Shown here piece by piece: positions 1 to 12,345 of a stretch of DNA of 64,000 bases (its first letter is position 1; each line of letters opens with the position of its first letter). Position numbers and translations under genes: made by a program. Under the pieces are notes generated by a model. That model was not told the DNA's origin and ran no database searches. It saw only the letters and a list, made by a program, of their open reading frames with translations. The stretch covers positions 6,377,299 to 6,441,298 of the forward strand of contig CM060850.1 in the NCBI GenBank assembly GCA_030737835.1, written 5' to 3'. Source of the stretch: Acorus gramineus. Taxonomy: Eukaryota; Streptophyta; Magnoliopsida; Acorales; Acoraceae.

Positions 1-2757
1 TGTTGGTTCAATTGTATTGGCCCTTCATGATGCAAGTGATGTGTTTTTGGAAGTGGGAAAGATGTCAAAATACTCCAAGTGTGAATGGCTTGCTAGCTTG
101 GCCTTCATTCTCTTTGTTTTGTCATGGATTGTACTGCGTCTCTTTTACTTCCCCTTTTGGATTCTACGGAGTACAAGGTGATTATTATATATTTTCATTT
201 GCATTCTACTGATTCATGGAACTTTGTGGAGATCAAATATTATACCTTTATATATATTATCATCTTATTTGCATTATTTTCTCTTTGTTTTTGCATGGCC
301 TTTCTGTCTGCTTCTTCACTTTTAGGGGTCCGGTTAAACTTGTGAACTCAACATTACTTAAAGTTTGTGCTACATCAAATCCCTGACTATGTTCTAACCA
401 AATAGAAATTTTTGAACCTAACTGGAACACTCACTCTAATTCAAACTTTTAAAAAGTGATCACCTTGTAGTTGAAATTAACAACAATATAGATTACCAAA
501 ACTCCCCTGAACCATCAGATATTACCTATATTTTAAGCATGCCATCCAAAAAATCCTAATATGTGACCGAAGATGAACAAAAACTGACACATGCTTTCTC
601 AGGAGCATTTTTTTTTTTTTGGCATCATTTTTTTCCACTTAAAGCAGCTTGTTATCAACATCTATTAATTGGCAGTAGCAAGATTCATGGCATGCATTCA
701 TACTGAGGTTTATTATTGAACAATCATAGGCATGTTACTTTGATATCAGAAGAATTGTGCAATAGACATATTAACACAATGAATCAGTCTACTACATGTG
801 ATATTGCAAGTTGTCACGTGCTATTGTAGTCAGTAGTCCTATATATGGTCTTTCCATCATCAATGTGATAACTTGTAATTTACAGGCCAGTAATGTATAA
901 AAATGTATAAATTACAAAGAATAGAGGAAATGAACTCCAAACTTTGTGGATATTTATAAAACCAAATACAATGTTAATGTGTTTAGCTAGCATGATAGAG
1001 ACCAAAGGATTTTTTTTTTTTGTTTTAATGTTTGTGAACTGACCTTTGCCCATTTATGAAAATTTTGGTTTAATTTTTTCTTGATCACATACACCCATTT
1101 TTCTTGCAGTTATGAAGTGGTTCTGACACTGGACAAAGAGAAGCACAAATTTGAAGGACCAATATATTATTATTTTTTCAACACTCTTCTCTTCTCCTTG
1201 CTTGTTCTTCATATTTATTGGTGGGTCTTAATGTATCGGATGCTTGTCAAACAAATCCAGTCAAGAGGCCAGCTTAGTGATGATGTTCGATCCGGTTTGT
1301 GCCAAATTACTTGCTTGTTACATTTGATGAATATGCTGCATGTAGGAACTATGCTGCAAATATGGGAATGCGTGCATAGTTTCTTTCAGCTCTTTTTAGC
1401 AAGTTTTCATAGTATCAGTCTATCAGATTGTTGATAGTAACTCTTTCATGCTTTCTTATCTGTTTGATTATATCATATTGACTCTTGAAATGTGTTTAAC
1501 ACATAAATGACTGTGATTTCTTATATGTGTTTGTAAAATCTTTACCATCTGAACAACCATCTGTGACCAATAGAGTTTTCCATTGCAGTGAAATATAAAT
1601 TTTTGGCTTGAACACTTGAGTTTATTGAAATGATGAAAATCCACAGCACCTATCAAATCTTCAGTCTGCCCCTTTGTGTTTCTTATGTTCTCTTGAACTG
1701 TTGCACAAGGAATCTATTCGTCAGTTTTCATTGAATGATGGAAAGTTCCATTGAATTGGATGTCATTGATATCTTCATTGAAATTTCCAATTATTTTCTG
1801 TAAGTGATATATATATTGTTCTTTCTTACTGGTACAATAGTGCTTTTATGAGCTGTTATAATTGGAAGAAGGGTCATAATGTTATATATCAGTTAGGTTA
1901 AGTCATTTCTCTTTTCAAGTTTAGTTGTTTACGCATAGTTCTTGCACAGTTGTTGGATTGCACACAATTATAGCACTGGATAATGTACATACAGCAAGCG
2001 AAGCTAGGCATTTTGGCATGCACCATGTAGTCTACCCTCTTTTGTTTCAATGTTATAGCAAACTGGATGTTTTGGGTTTGTTTATCCAAACATTATCAAA
2101 GAGATGTATGTTAAAAATGTATTTTTTAAAAATATTTCAATTATTTATCTGATGTGGTCACATGCAGCTTTTAGTTGCCAGATGAAATATAAGTCCAATG
2201 TCAGATAAATGCTCATAAGGCACTATTGATTGTGACATGTGAATTGTGATCTCTTCTGATGATTTGTAACATGAAAATGACATATTCATCTGTTATAATC
2301 AAGCGGCTTGCATAAGTAAATTAGTCAGGCTAGTGATAATTGACTAAAGCTTTTCAAGTCATATGAACTACACTTACTATATATAACAAATTTCTTTGAG
2401 AATCCGTTGTGTCTGATTTTACGATTACTATAACATCCGCTAAAACAGAACAGGGGCAAAATGGAGGTGTTTATGTTGTTGCATTCTGATTTTGTTAAGA
2501 AATTATCATGAAATAGAGTTTTCTTGGCCTGCGATTGTTAATCAGAAATTTATTATATATCAGAAGTAAAACATCTGCTTTATACAGCATAATTGTTATC
2601 TTTCTATCCATTGAATGTTGTGTATTTCTAACATATTCAATAATATATGGAAGTTTACAGTTTTATTTATAAGATATTTTGTTCCACTTTTTTCTTCTTC
2701 TGAAACACATTGGTTTATCTTGTAGATTCTGAAGATGAAGATGAACATGAAGATTGA
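1..2757 (+). CDS. LOH: Ceramide synthase (LAG1/LOH type), left copy, 3' part only
   Basis: This is the 3' end of a gene whose start lies outside the window. Visible exons are 1-177, 1110-1294 and 2726-2757, with GT donors at 178 and 1295 and AG acceptors before 1110 and 2726. The first exon reads [20 protein letters not shown], the end of the Lag1p motif, followed by hydrophobic membrane segments. The second runs [17 protein letters not shown] to [14 protein letters not shown], and the last gives the acidic tail [10 protein letters not shown] and a TGA. The family N-acylates sphingoid bases with acyl-CoA in the ER membrane. All visible exons are open. Exon 1110-1294 differs from its partner at 15749-15933 at four positions that I count in 185 bp, two of which change residues (LHIYWW versus LNIYWS). 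Whether the whole gene works depends on sequence to the left. Confidence 0.9.
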
Positions 2758-5664
2758 CACGTGAAGTTTATCATTGGCATTCTTCAATCCTGCATCCAGA
2801 GGGTTCATATAGTTGTACTCCTACTGCAAAGACTTGTTTTTGAACTCCCACGTGATGCAGCAACGGATCCTCAAAAAAACAATCTATTCTATCCTTACAA
2901 GTAACCTCAACAAACATCCACCAGGTCCATGCTTTCTCATCTTCACTCGTAAGTTTGATATTTTGAGAATGCATGTCATGAGAAGTTCCTTATATTTCTG
3001 GTTTGTACATTAGTTCCCAGGAACACGAGCAGAAGAATAGTTCTGATTGTTTAGATTTGATTTTATCATCTGATTTTTTCTTACTGATTTATTTATCAAT
3101 GTTGATCTTTCCACCATTCATTTTCATTTGTTGCATTCGATGCTCTGAAGGGATTATGGATTCTGTCAGTGAACATTAATGGCTGCCATTTGGAATCGTG
3201 GTCAATGTATCATTGACTTGTTATTTCTAGTGAAAGACAGAACCACAATGTAACTGTCGGTATTTAAAATTTATCCAGAAAAATGGGTTCTTCTAACACA
3301 TAATGTTCATTACAATATTTTTAGACTTGCTGACATGATTGCTATTATTTATTGAATGGAAGTGGATGTATGAAAATCCTCTCTTGCTATGGATGCAATT
3401 TCTGTGTTTATAGCTATGTAAAATGGATTGTCCTTTTGAATTATTGATTATATACTCTCCCATAATTGACATACATTTTATTAGTCTTTGTTGACTTTTA
3501 TGAGGATATATGAAAGAAGGGCTTTCCTCTTCTTTTGCCAAATAATCCATACCTACGAAAACCACATATGAAAGTTTTTTTTTTTTTTTTAACTAAACTA
3601 GTTCCAGCTAAAGGCTTCACCAAATGGCTTCCAAAGAATTCTACATCATTTCTATAGGTTTGATGTTAGTTGTATAGGATTGCTGTTGTAAACTTTGCAG
3701 TTGAGAAGGAGGGCCTGATTTTTGTGTGGAATCGAGGTTGGTTCACTGCATTTCCATACATGGAAATTAAAGTTCACTTGGTCCACTGAAGGAAAACAAA
3801 GAAAATATTCCTGTTTGTGGTGATGGGACTTTATGGTGGCACATCCTTATTCTTCATTATGAAATAGGAAATGAAATATATGCCCCCATGTATATTTATT
3901 TGATGCAGAATATTTACTTGTTTGATGCAGAATATTTATTTCTCTATGAATTAGTATCAACATGGGCATGACTTTCTTTGGATTCCTGAGCTCTGAAGTC
4001 CCTATTGCTATTTAGAATAAGAAGTGGAATAGATATTATGATGAGGGCATATGCAAATGCAATAATGTTTAGTTAGTCAGATGAGCATGAATAATTTTTT
4101 GGTTCAAAACTTATTGAGTTGCTTCTTTTTTTTCTTTTTCTTTTGTCACTGCATGGTTAATTATACAAAGATTTAAAAATAAAGGTCTTATTTCTTTCCA
4201 CTTAAAATAAGACCAATGTTAGCCAAACATAAAACTATTCTATTCCACTGTTATTCTATTCCAGTACAAAATAAGGGCCCATTGGATATATACCAACCAA
4301 TATATCAACACGGATACCTGTTAGGGATGTGATGAGTGGATGATTGATACTTATTTCTGCACAACTAAACATTTGTATTGTGTACTATCCCATACTCTGA
4401 AATTAGCATGGTGGCTATGTTTGATTTAAATCTATACCCTGATGTGTTGCCCGGATGAGATTTGCTTTAATATTGTTTGAAGATTCAAGGTGTTTTGAGG
4501 CAATCCATTTCCACAAATAACTGATTTCCCACTCAAATTTCCTTTTGAAGAAATCTTTTTCAGTAATGATGAATAGTTGCCAAATGCATTCCAGTCCCTT
4601 TATGTGTTTCCCATCTTACATGGATAGTTAAGCCTTGATAAAATTTGATAGCCCAAACATGCTTGTTTGTTCCTGCCTTGATTGACTGGTATAGAACCTG
4701 AATAATAATTTCAGAGGAGTTTGGAATTGTTTATCCACTGTTTATTTTTGTCAATTAATACATTTCATTTAAAAAAAAAAAAATTTCTCAATCAACATTG
4801 TTGCACTTGCACATATCTCAAAACATGTCATGTGAATGATACATCATTCATACTCACATTTTTGGATTGTCATTTCAAAAGTTATAATAATATAATTTAC
4901 AATTAAAATGTCACCTTAGAAAAAATAAAGTCTTATATTGTTTTTGTCTCATGTCTTCAATTTATCTTGATGAATCAAACAATAATTTTATGTTTATCCA
5001 TATTGTTATCCATCACAGGATAGCTATCCATGTGAATAATATTATGGTGGTTTGGGGGCTCTTAAGTGTTCTCTTTTTAATTAAAAAACAATTCCTTGAT
5101 CAAAGTACAAAAAACATGAGATATATACATCTTGGACAACAAATTCATTCCCTAGGAATAGTCTCAAGATGAGCCAATGGTGGCTCAGAAATAGATCTCT
5201 GATGATCAAATTGGCCCTACACCAAATGAAGTTCAAGTAGAGCTTCCCTTTTCCTCAAATGGCAGCTCATTGAAGGAATCAAAGTGAACCATTTTATAAA
5301 AGCAAAGAAAGCAGTCTTTGTGTTCTTTTGGTTGTTCTTCCCATGTGAATGAAATATTGAGATCCAATAGTGTTACATCTTATTAGTGCTCGTCAATCTT
5401 TAATAAGAGGTTGACTTGTGTCTTAAAAATGTCATAGAACCTTATAAAACACATGAGGTGATACATGTCAGCCCCTCATTAGAAATTGACAAAAGTTGAT
5501 GGAACCTAGTATCGAATGGCTCCAATCACGTGACAAACTTTGTGTTCTTCCATCCTCCATACAAGTCTTAGTGAAAGCATTCTTAAATAGAAGTAATGAA
5601 ATGTTGAAGTCTTTATATAATACATGTTAAAAACACCACCACAAACTTGGACATTTAGAAATCT
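2758..5664. other. Spacer between ceramide synthase and CONSTANS-like remnant, left copy
   Basis: I see no coding gene. The sequence is AT-rich and aligns with 17538-20422. The block 5170-5560 is very close to 19880-20300 and is the likely old 3' UTR region of the CONSTANS-like gene on the - strand. A poly-T run sits at about 3575-3590. Short open frames here have no recognisable content. Confidence 0.6.
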
Positions 5665-5921
5665 GGTGCACCCGTATCCGGTGCCATCGATGACAATGGC
5701 GGTGGAGAACATCTGGTCCACCTCGATCTCCACATCGAACCTCTTGGCGAAGCGGACCTTGATGCATAGCATGGTCTCCGTGTACGCCTTCCTTGATGCG
5801 TACCTTATTGTATTCTTGAACTTCCTCATCTTCCGCTTCTCCCGGTATCGGAGCACCCTCGCCTCCCTATCCTGGTATTGGGAGGAGGGACATGGAGTGG
5901 TGGGCCAGAGAAGAGGCAGAT

Positions 5922-6265
5922 GGAGGGGGATTAGGTTGTAACCCGAATACGCGTCCTGGAAAGACAAGCACTCATAGCCCGTAGTAGCATCCACAAGCTG
6001 ATTTATCTTCGGCAGGGAGTAACCGCCTTATTGAGGTTGACAAAGTCAATGCACACGAACCTCTTCCCGCCCTTCTTTTTTGCCATGATGACGTTGGATA
6101 TCCAGTCAGGGTAGCGAACCTCTCAGATGAACCTGGCCACGAGGAGCCAATCAATTTCATCGGAGATTACCTTGTTCCGTCGTTGCTTTTGTTTCACTGG
6201 GATTGCACCGTGGCGCACGTTTAATTTGTGGACGGCAATGGCGGGATCGATACCAGGCATGTGGG
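5922..6265 (-). mobile_element. Ty3/gypsy reverse transcriptase fragment
   Basis: On the - strand the conceptual translation runs, with frameshifts and stops, through PGIDPAIAVHKLNVR, a VRYPDWISNVIMAKKK stretch, [13 protein letters not shown], and finally [20 protein letters not shown]. These are the fingers and early palm motifs of plant Ty3/gypsy reverse transcriptase, in the family order. The YVDD active-site block is not included. The fragment is absent from the right copy at the matching place (about 20695-20715), so it arrived or was filled in after the duplication. A shared CATGTGG word at one junction suggests microhomology-mediated joining. I see no LTRs. Confidence 0.85.
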
Positions 6266-6692
6266 TGGTGGTGATGGTGTCAGGGACAACACTGGCTTCC
6301 ATGGATGATAAGGAGACCTGAAAATGAATATAAAGGTTGTTAGAAGAAATAATGAACTAGGAGATGAGATCCAGTTATATGGGCGCAACCTCACATGAAA
6401 TATGTGAGATGACATATGTCAGTTTCTTATTAAAGACTGACAAAAAATGATGGTCGGATCCCATCCCCAAAGATAGGAATGCGTGGAGAGAAAACTAAGA
6501 TATTGTAACATGACTACTTTGGTTTGATAGGAGATGAATGGGCAAAAACTAATGTTAATATATGCTACTGTTTAATTATGGAATCAGTTAAACTGACATC
6601 TGCATATGTTTCATGTAACTCCGTCGCCGCCAACCCATCGTTCTGGTTCATCCACCTCCTCCCCAAACAAGTACCCATATATATTTTCATTA

Positions 6693-6945
6693 TGAATAAT
6701 GTTACGTCCTGTTTCAATTTCAGTCACATGTGTTTTAAATTTTTAAAAAATAGTATACCTCATCTAATGATGTACATGCTTTTATAAAAAAATGAAACAT
6801 ATACTCTAATGAATTACATGAATATATTTATAGAAAATGTAAAAAAAATCTTTCGAAGCATATGTCTTGTTAACGTGAACATATGTGTTGTTAATTTTCT
6901 ATCGACGCCCAGCCCCATTCTGAATAATGTTACGCCCTGTTCATT
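6693..6945. mobile_element. Small non-autonomous insertion in CONSTANS-like remnant
   Basis: The right copy runs continuously from CCATTATTAACCCC, whereas the left copy is interrupted here. The insert begins GAATAATGTTACGTCCTGTT and nearly the same words, GAATAATGTTACGCCCTGTT, recur at its other end (about 6928-6947). Inside lie a 'cctcatctaatgatgtacatgct' type segment and a 'tctatcgacgc' word, which also occur near 27935-28260 and 62460-62480. It has no coding capacity. It looks like a MITE-type element of a family present elsewhere in the window; the superfamily is not assignable. Confidence 0.65.
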
Positions 6946-7119
6946 ATTAACCCCACTCAACCCATTGTTGTTATTGTTGTTGTTGTTCATAGAATTCAAC
7001 AACAACCGCTTCTCCTCTTCCTCCTCTTCTTCTTCGACTGTCTTAGCGACCTCCGGTGGTGGTGATCGTGCAAGGAGGGGGACGCTCAAGTGGCGGCGGG
7101 AAAGGAGGTTGGCGGAATG

Positions 7120-9552
7120 TTCGAATGCAAATGATATTTTGTGCAGGGACTGAAATAGGAATTTTGCTTGACCAATCTGAAATTTGAAAAGATAAAAAAA
7201 GCCAGTGATTAGGACAAATAACAATAATTATAAATGCATAATCAGTTGTGCTAATTATAATACTTTGGCTCTTTCATTCACACCACTTTGATTCATCAAT
7301 TCGATTTGAGCAAAACACCCACAAAACTTATTCGTGCTGAGTTGAATCATTAACGAATGATGCATTAAAGAAATATAACTACGATCAGATGTAAAGTTTT
7401 TGTATATGTGGAAATACTCTCACACTCTAACCAATATGCCTTATGTTTTTGCTCATTTCCTTGCACTACATCCAAACTAATGTTGAGCGATGCCGAAACA
7501 ATAAGAAGATTTTCTTCTTAGGTGAAATTGCCTCCTCGTTGTGATTTTTTGGTGGTAGATCCTACTTCAAAAAATCGAGAAGCTTGACCCCCCTTATCCG
7601 GTGATTCCATATTAAATTCAACCTCAAGATTAGCATCCATCTACATGAAAAAAAATCAACATGCATACAACATGTAATCCCAATCAATGGCAAAATTCAG
7701 CAAGCATACAACATATATAGAATTGGAAGCACTCATAACATGCATACTAATCTGAAAAAAATCTAGAACAAATATATGAATAACACTCATTTTGACATTT
7801 CAACATACATGGACATCTCAAGTTCAAACTGATGTGAAAGAAATTTAATACAAATATATAAATAGAACTCATTTTGACATTTCAACAAACTTAATACAAA
7901 TATATAAATAGAACTCATTTTCACATTTCAACAAACATGTACACTTCAAGTTCAAACAATAGAAAAATCCATCAATGGCAGAACATATTGAACTCATCTG
8001 AAGAAGAGAAAAACAACAACAATGATAATCTCAAGTTCAAATTCAACACATACCTCAACTTGTCAAGTTTTTGTCTTTCTCAATCAATCATGGAAAGAAA
8101 AAACAAGGAGAGAATAGAATGATAGGTAAATGAAGACCACAGGTTCTTGAAGCATAAATTCAAAACCGACTTTTTCAACAGTAACATGGCCATTATTGTT
8201 TAATAATAAAAAAAAAAATGAGAGACCATGGATTGTAGAAGCCAGTGATTACATCATCAACAATATGATCCACCAACTAGAATATCCTAATGTAAAGAAG
8301 GGCATAATTTAGAGACAGAATTGGCAATATTAAGGTCAGAAAAATTCCTTATTTTTGTATAATCACTTATCAATAAAGCCTTAATGTAATAAATAAAAAA
8401 TATTTTGTTTATTGTATCAACATCTGATGTAGTTGACTGGTCAATCAGGTAAAACAGAGGATCTGGTTGTAATAATATTGATAAATTTACTAATTTTTTA
8501 TTTACTTGATGACATCCCATTGAAATAAATTGATGTACCTACGTTAATTATTTTAGATGTAGATTATAATCCACCACTCATATTACAAATAAAATAATGG
8601 TACAATTATTGAATATTCAAAAGGAAACCATTCAACAAGAATGTATTTCAAACTGATCTCGATTTGAAAAGTTCTTTATCATAAGTCTTGCCACCCGGTG
8701 AAAATGACTGAAAAGCTCCATGTAACGTTCATGGAAATTCCCATTTTAATCAAGCTTACATATTGAAGAATGTAAATGGAATACATGTCATAATCATATA
8801 AAAGAATTAAATAATTTTTTTATTTGTTTGTTATGCCTTCTTCGGTTAAGTAATTTTTTATCTTTTGTATTAGTGTTTTATAATATATAGTTACAGTGTA
8901 ATATTAATAAGTAGCTAGGAATGGGTTATCATGTAATATGTCTCCCCTAGGTATACTTATCAAGAAATAATGAAATATTCTAGCTTATCAAGTCATAAGT
9001 GGCATAATTTATTTATACTAAATAAACAAGTTTTTTTTTTTTTTGAAGAATAACTACTTTTGTTCTTTATTCACTTGTTTATTGCATGATGCAAATAATT
9101 CATTTATAATTCTGTACAATAAATGGGCTATATTGATTATTTCAATCACGAAACCTTGAGCATGGTTCATGGCACTATAAAATCATTGGATCACATGATG
9201 GTAAAAATAAATGATGTGAAAAATTAAGAAGTATGTGTGGAGATTCAATTTCTGTAACTGACACAGCTGTAGTACCAGGAACACTGAAATGATAATAACT
9301 AACTGAATGACTGTGCATAGGAAATCCAACTCACAGACAACTGGATTTTTTTTTTAAAGATAAGTATATAACTAGATTAGATATACCTTAAAAAAATTTC
9401 ATAACATAAACAACAGGATTGATCATCTCTACATTCTTTAGTTACATCAAACTCATACTTATTTTAAAATATGAGTGTTGATACACTTGGTTCTGATTAT
9501 AGCTACATCTGTAGTGTAGAGGGAAAAATTCACATCCTCTAAAGAGTAACGC
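7120..9552. other. Unique AT-rich spacer between duplicate copies
   Basis: I see no gene or RNA here. The sequence is not part of the duplication. The only structured part is a short tandem repeat at 7845-7936. Open frames are short, of low complexity and unsupported. Confidence 0.6.
7845..7936. repeat. 46-bp tandem repeat, two full units
   Basis: Two adjacent near-identical 46-bp units each start TTAATACAAATATATAAATA and end TTTCAACAAAC. One base differs (TTTTGACATT versus TTTTCACATT). A diverged partial unit precedes them near 7785-7812. Confidence 0.9.
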
Positions 9553-10225
9553 GTGTTAAATGAACGTGTGTTAAATGTTAAATAGGTGCGAACCACCACG
9601 CCTGATAACCGATTGCCCGATCTGATGAGAGCAGAATTGGTGAGTAGCGACTAGGCACTCCTGAACAGGTAAAGCACGATTAGACTAGTCTCCCAAGAGG
9701 AGACTGAAGTCTGGTTGGGACAACTTTACACGTCGAGGGCGAATGCCATGTTGCATCCCGAACAGAACCCCGAAACCCGACCTGACAAAGGCCACAAACA
9801 TGACCTTTAAAATGGTCAAACGTCCACTCAGTCATTAACTATCAGGTTGTTGATTAATACTTATTATCCGTTTAACGTGGATAACTAAGGGTATGTTTAA
9901 CAGCAATAATGCAGGACGATTTCAACAAAACTCGTCCACTATAGCCATTGAAGGGGACAACAGTTGCAATGGCTACAAGGTTAATTGACCCTATAAAAAG
10001 GGGAAAAGATTTAACAAATTGAGGTATGAGTTTTATTGGAGTCAAACTATATTGAGAGTGAGTTTATTCTTGAATTCCCTTACTGACTTAAGCATTAGAG
10101 TCCCCTTATCTGACATCACACCGGTGTCCCCCTTATTTATTTGTGAGTGTAGGTTTCACATTCTGTCAGATTAAAATCCGACAAGGATACTCCATTCTCC
10201 TATGTTGGTTCGAGGGGGAAGTAAT
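9553..10225 (+). mobile_element. Probable solo LTR of a Ty3/gypsy retrotransposon
   Basis: This block is richer in GC than its flanks and has an LTR layout: a possible TG start (9553), a TATA box (CTATAAAAAGGGG, 9991-10003), then a downstream region with CTTACTGACTTAAGCATTAG and a C-rich ACACCGGTGTCCCCC word. Such downstream words are common in plant gypsy LTRs. I see no primer-binding site, gag or pol next to it and no second LTR, so it is a solo or truncated LTR. Both ends are approximate and I could not identify a target duplication. Confidence 0.6.
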
Positions 10226-11387
10226 ATATATTGTCTTAGTACAGTACCTACTCCACAAAACAATGTATGAAAAATATGTACTATATTGATTTATCTGTTT
10301 ATATGTTTACTTTTCATAATTAAATATACCTTATTATGTGAGTGTATACTTAAAAAAATCACAATGATTGGATACTACTGATCTCTGTCATGGAAGTACA
10401 AAGAAAGCTCTATCCTCTTTTTCACATGTCTTCTCTCCCTTCAGTTCCATTCGGTCATCTTAAAAACCATTTCTTCATGGATATAACTTTGCTCACTCTT
10501 TGGTTGTGATACGAACTCTAAATCAGAGAGTCGTGTCTATCTGTGGACATCAAAAGTTTGGTGCATGCACTAGTCAGCAGTGATGGTTCGACAGCAAGGT
10601 CACTCAGTTTCTTTTACAGCCACAATGACATTTCATTTTTCTATCACGCGTTAATTCCAAAATGTGATCAGTCATTGATCTATACTATTAAGTGGGTGAT
10701 CCTATGAGAGGGATGAAAAAATGTGCTCCAACCCATTCGTTCCCCCTTTCGTCTCTATTGTCGATTCAAAGGGCAATCGACCTCACTTCGCTCGCCTTCG
10801 ATCAGCTCGGCTACATGTACTCTCCTCAGTTGGGAGTAAAGATTTAAATGCGGTCGCACATGGCCCATACATACTCGAACGGTATAATTATCGATTGAAT
10901 GTCATTCGAACGATAGTTCAAATATTTAAAAAATGAATGCTTTGTGAATGAAGTCTATTCAAACGACAGTTTAAAATAAAATAAAATAACGAGCGTTGAA
11001 ACGAACGTATGAGTCTATTTGAATGGTCAATATGTAATCACATATACAGCATATGTCAATCGTATGTTATTTTTAAACATTAATTGAGAGTCTTATACGG
11101 TATCATTTTTCTTAAGAAAGAAATTGTGATGATTGCTTTTGAAAGTCATAAAATGATATATCTAAATCTACTTTAAAAAGAAAAAGTAAAATCAATACAA
11201 AAAAGCAAATATTTATCTCCCATTCAAACCCACACATTGGATTCACACGTGAGTCATTAAAAAGTACAAAAAAAAAATAGAGAGAAATAAAAATGCCCAT
11301 GCATTACTCAACATTTCTCCAAAAAACCTCAACTCCTCCAAAATCCACAGTCACGCCCCTTAATATTTTATTATATAATCATAAATA
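10226..11387. other. Spacer upstream of right ceramide synthase
   Basis: AT-rich sequence with no recognised gene. It contains the upstream region of the ceramide synthase gene. A 71-codon open frame at 10721-10936 has no recognisable motif and is not accepted. Confidence 0.5.
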
Positions 11388-11403
11388 AATATAATATATA
11401 TAT
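11388..11403 (+). promoter_or_regulatory. Probable TATA region of right ceramide synthase
   Basis: An AT stretch ending in TATATATATATG lies about 100 bp before the expected start codon at 11505, a normal plant spacing with a short 5' UTR. The ATG at 11404 sits inside this element, so it is probably not in the mRNA. Confidence 0.5.
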
Positions 11404-11504
11404 ATGTATTCAAAGGAGCCTCCACAAAGAAACCAAACAGTGTGTTCGTCGTCTTTTCTCTCTCTCCCTCTCTCTTGGAATCAAAGCCGTCCGATCTTTC
11501 AAGG

Positions 11505-12314
11505 ATGGACTGGATCTTCTCGAAAAGGAGGAGGAGGCCTCGTCGACTGGGAGAGGGAGTCGTACCCGGCATACGAGGACCTCCTCGCCCTCCCCTTCCT
11601 CGCCCTCTTCTTCCCCTCCGTCCGGTTCTTCCTCGACAGGTTCGTTTTCGAGGTATGTTTTGTCCATCTCTGTTTCTTCGATTCTGTTTTTTTGAGTGGG
11701 GAAATTTTGGTTTTTTGGAGGTGGGTTTTTTTGATTCGGTGAAATGGGTTTGTGTTGGGTTGGTCAAGTGAACAGAATCGATATCTATAAACACGGGGGA
11801 TTTCCCTAAAAATCAGGTATTGACATTCATCTTCATTTTTTAAAGTAAAATTTAACTGGAAATAGGCAGAGCACGAGTCCTCAATTTGTCTATGGACAAG
11901 GTGTGGTTGGTGTAAGACCGTTACCTCAGTTTAGTCAAGCCTAGATGAGAAGCCATAGTAAATTCTTACAAAATCTGTTATCCTCAGCTGTGACAATGAA
12001 AAGTTCAACTGTGGTGGAATATTTTCCAACCAGAATTGGGAAGCTCTTCCATGGAAGCAACCATATGTAGAAAACACGTGGGACACCATCCTTAGCTGTC
12101 GTAAATCATGATTAAGGGATCCTCTTATCTAGCGCTTAGTTGGGATGGCTTTTTTTAGGCAGTATTTTTGTGGACTGCTACAAAGCACGGTCACTTCCTC
12201 AGAGGCCCCATACGACACGGCCCGGACACATGTCGGACACGGCTCCAGCCGTGTCTGCCTCCATTTTTGTCTTCATTTTGTTGAACACGGTCCAGCCAGT
12301 TTTAGCCCAAAAGT

Positions 12315-12345
<31 letters not shown>

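Larger units (their letters stand above)
1..7119. repeat. Segmental duplication, left copy
   Basis: Position 1 aligns with about 14582, and similarity continues, with small indels, through the ceramide synthase 3' exons, the spacer and the CONSTANS-like remnant up to about 7119. There it stops inside the B-box codons (partner coordinate about 22919). The left limit is beyond the window. Insertions private to this copy include a reverse transcriptase piece near 5922-6265 and a small element near 6693-6945. Most of the CONSTANS-like intron is missing here. Confidence 0.93.
5665..7119 (-). pseudogene. COL: CONSTANS-like pseudogene, left copy
   Basis: Read on the - strand, 7119 to 6945 encodes HSANLLSRRHLSVPL, an acidic run and poly-Asn, matching exon 1 of the intact gene at 22488-23042 but starting in mid B-box. 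An insertion of about 250 bp interrupts it. A short piece of the following exon-1 sequence, matching the Gly-Tyr/Glu-rich part, survives near 6640-6692. Exon 2 survives as the CCT region at 5665-5885 ([18 protein letters not shown] and [14 protein letters not shown]). It carries several substitutions, has lost the usual VPSF end through a small deletion near 5671, and is invaded upstream by gypsy reverse transcriptase sequence. It has no start, no complete B-box and almost no intron, so it cannot make the normal protein. Confidence 0.92.

Noticed and set aside
7845-7936. CRISPR-like array
   Set aside because: Direct tandem units without spacers, in a eukaryotic genome.
10721-10936. 71-codon + strand frame
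   Set aside because: No motif and no supporting promoter or neighbours; consistent with chance.
11410-11667. 85-codon acidic - strand frame across ceramide synthase exon 1
   Set aside because: It is the antisense shadow of a GC-rich coding exon; poly-Glu comes from the CTC/CTT strand.
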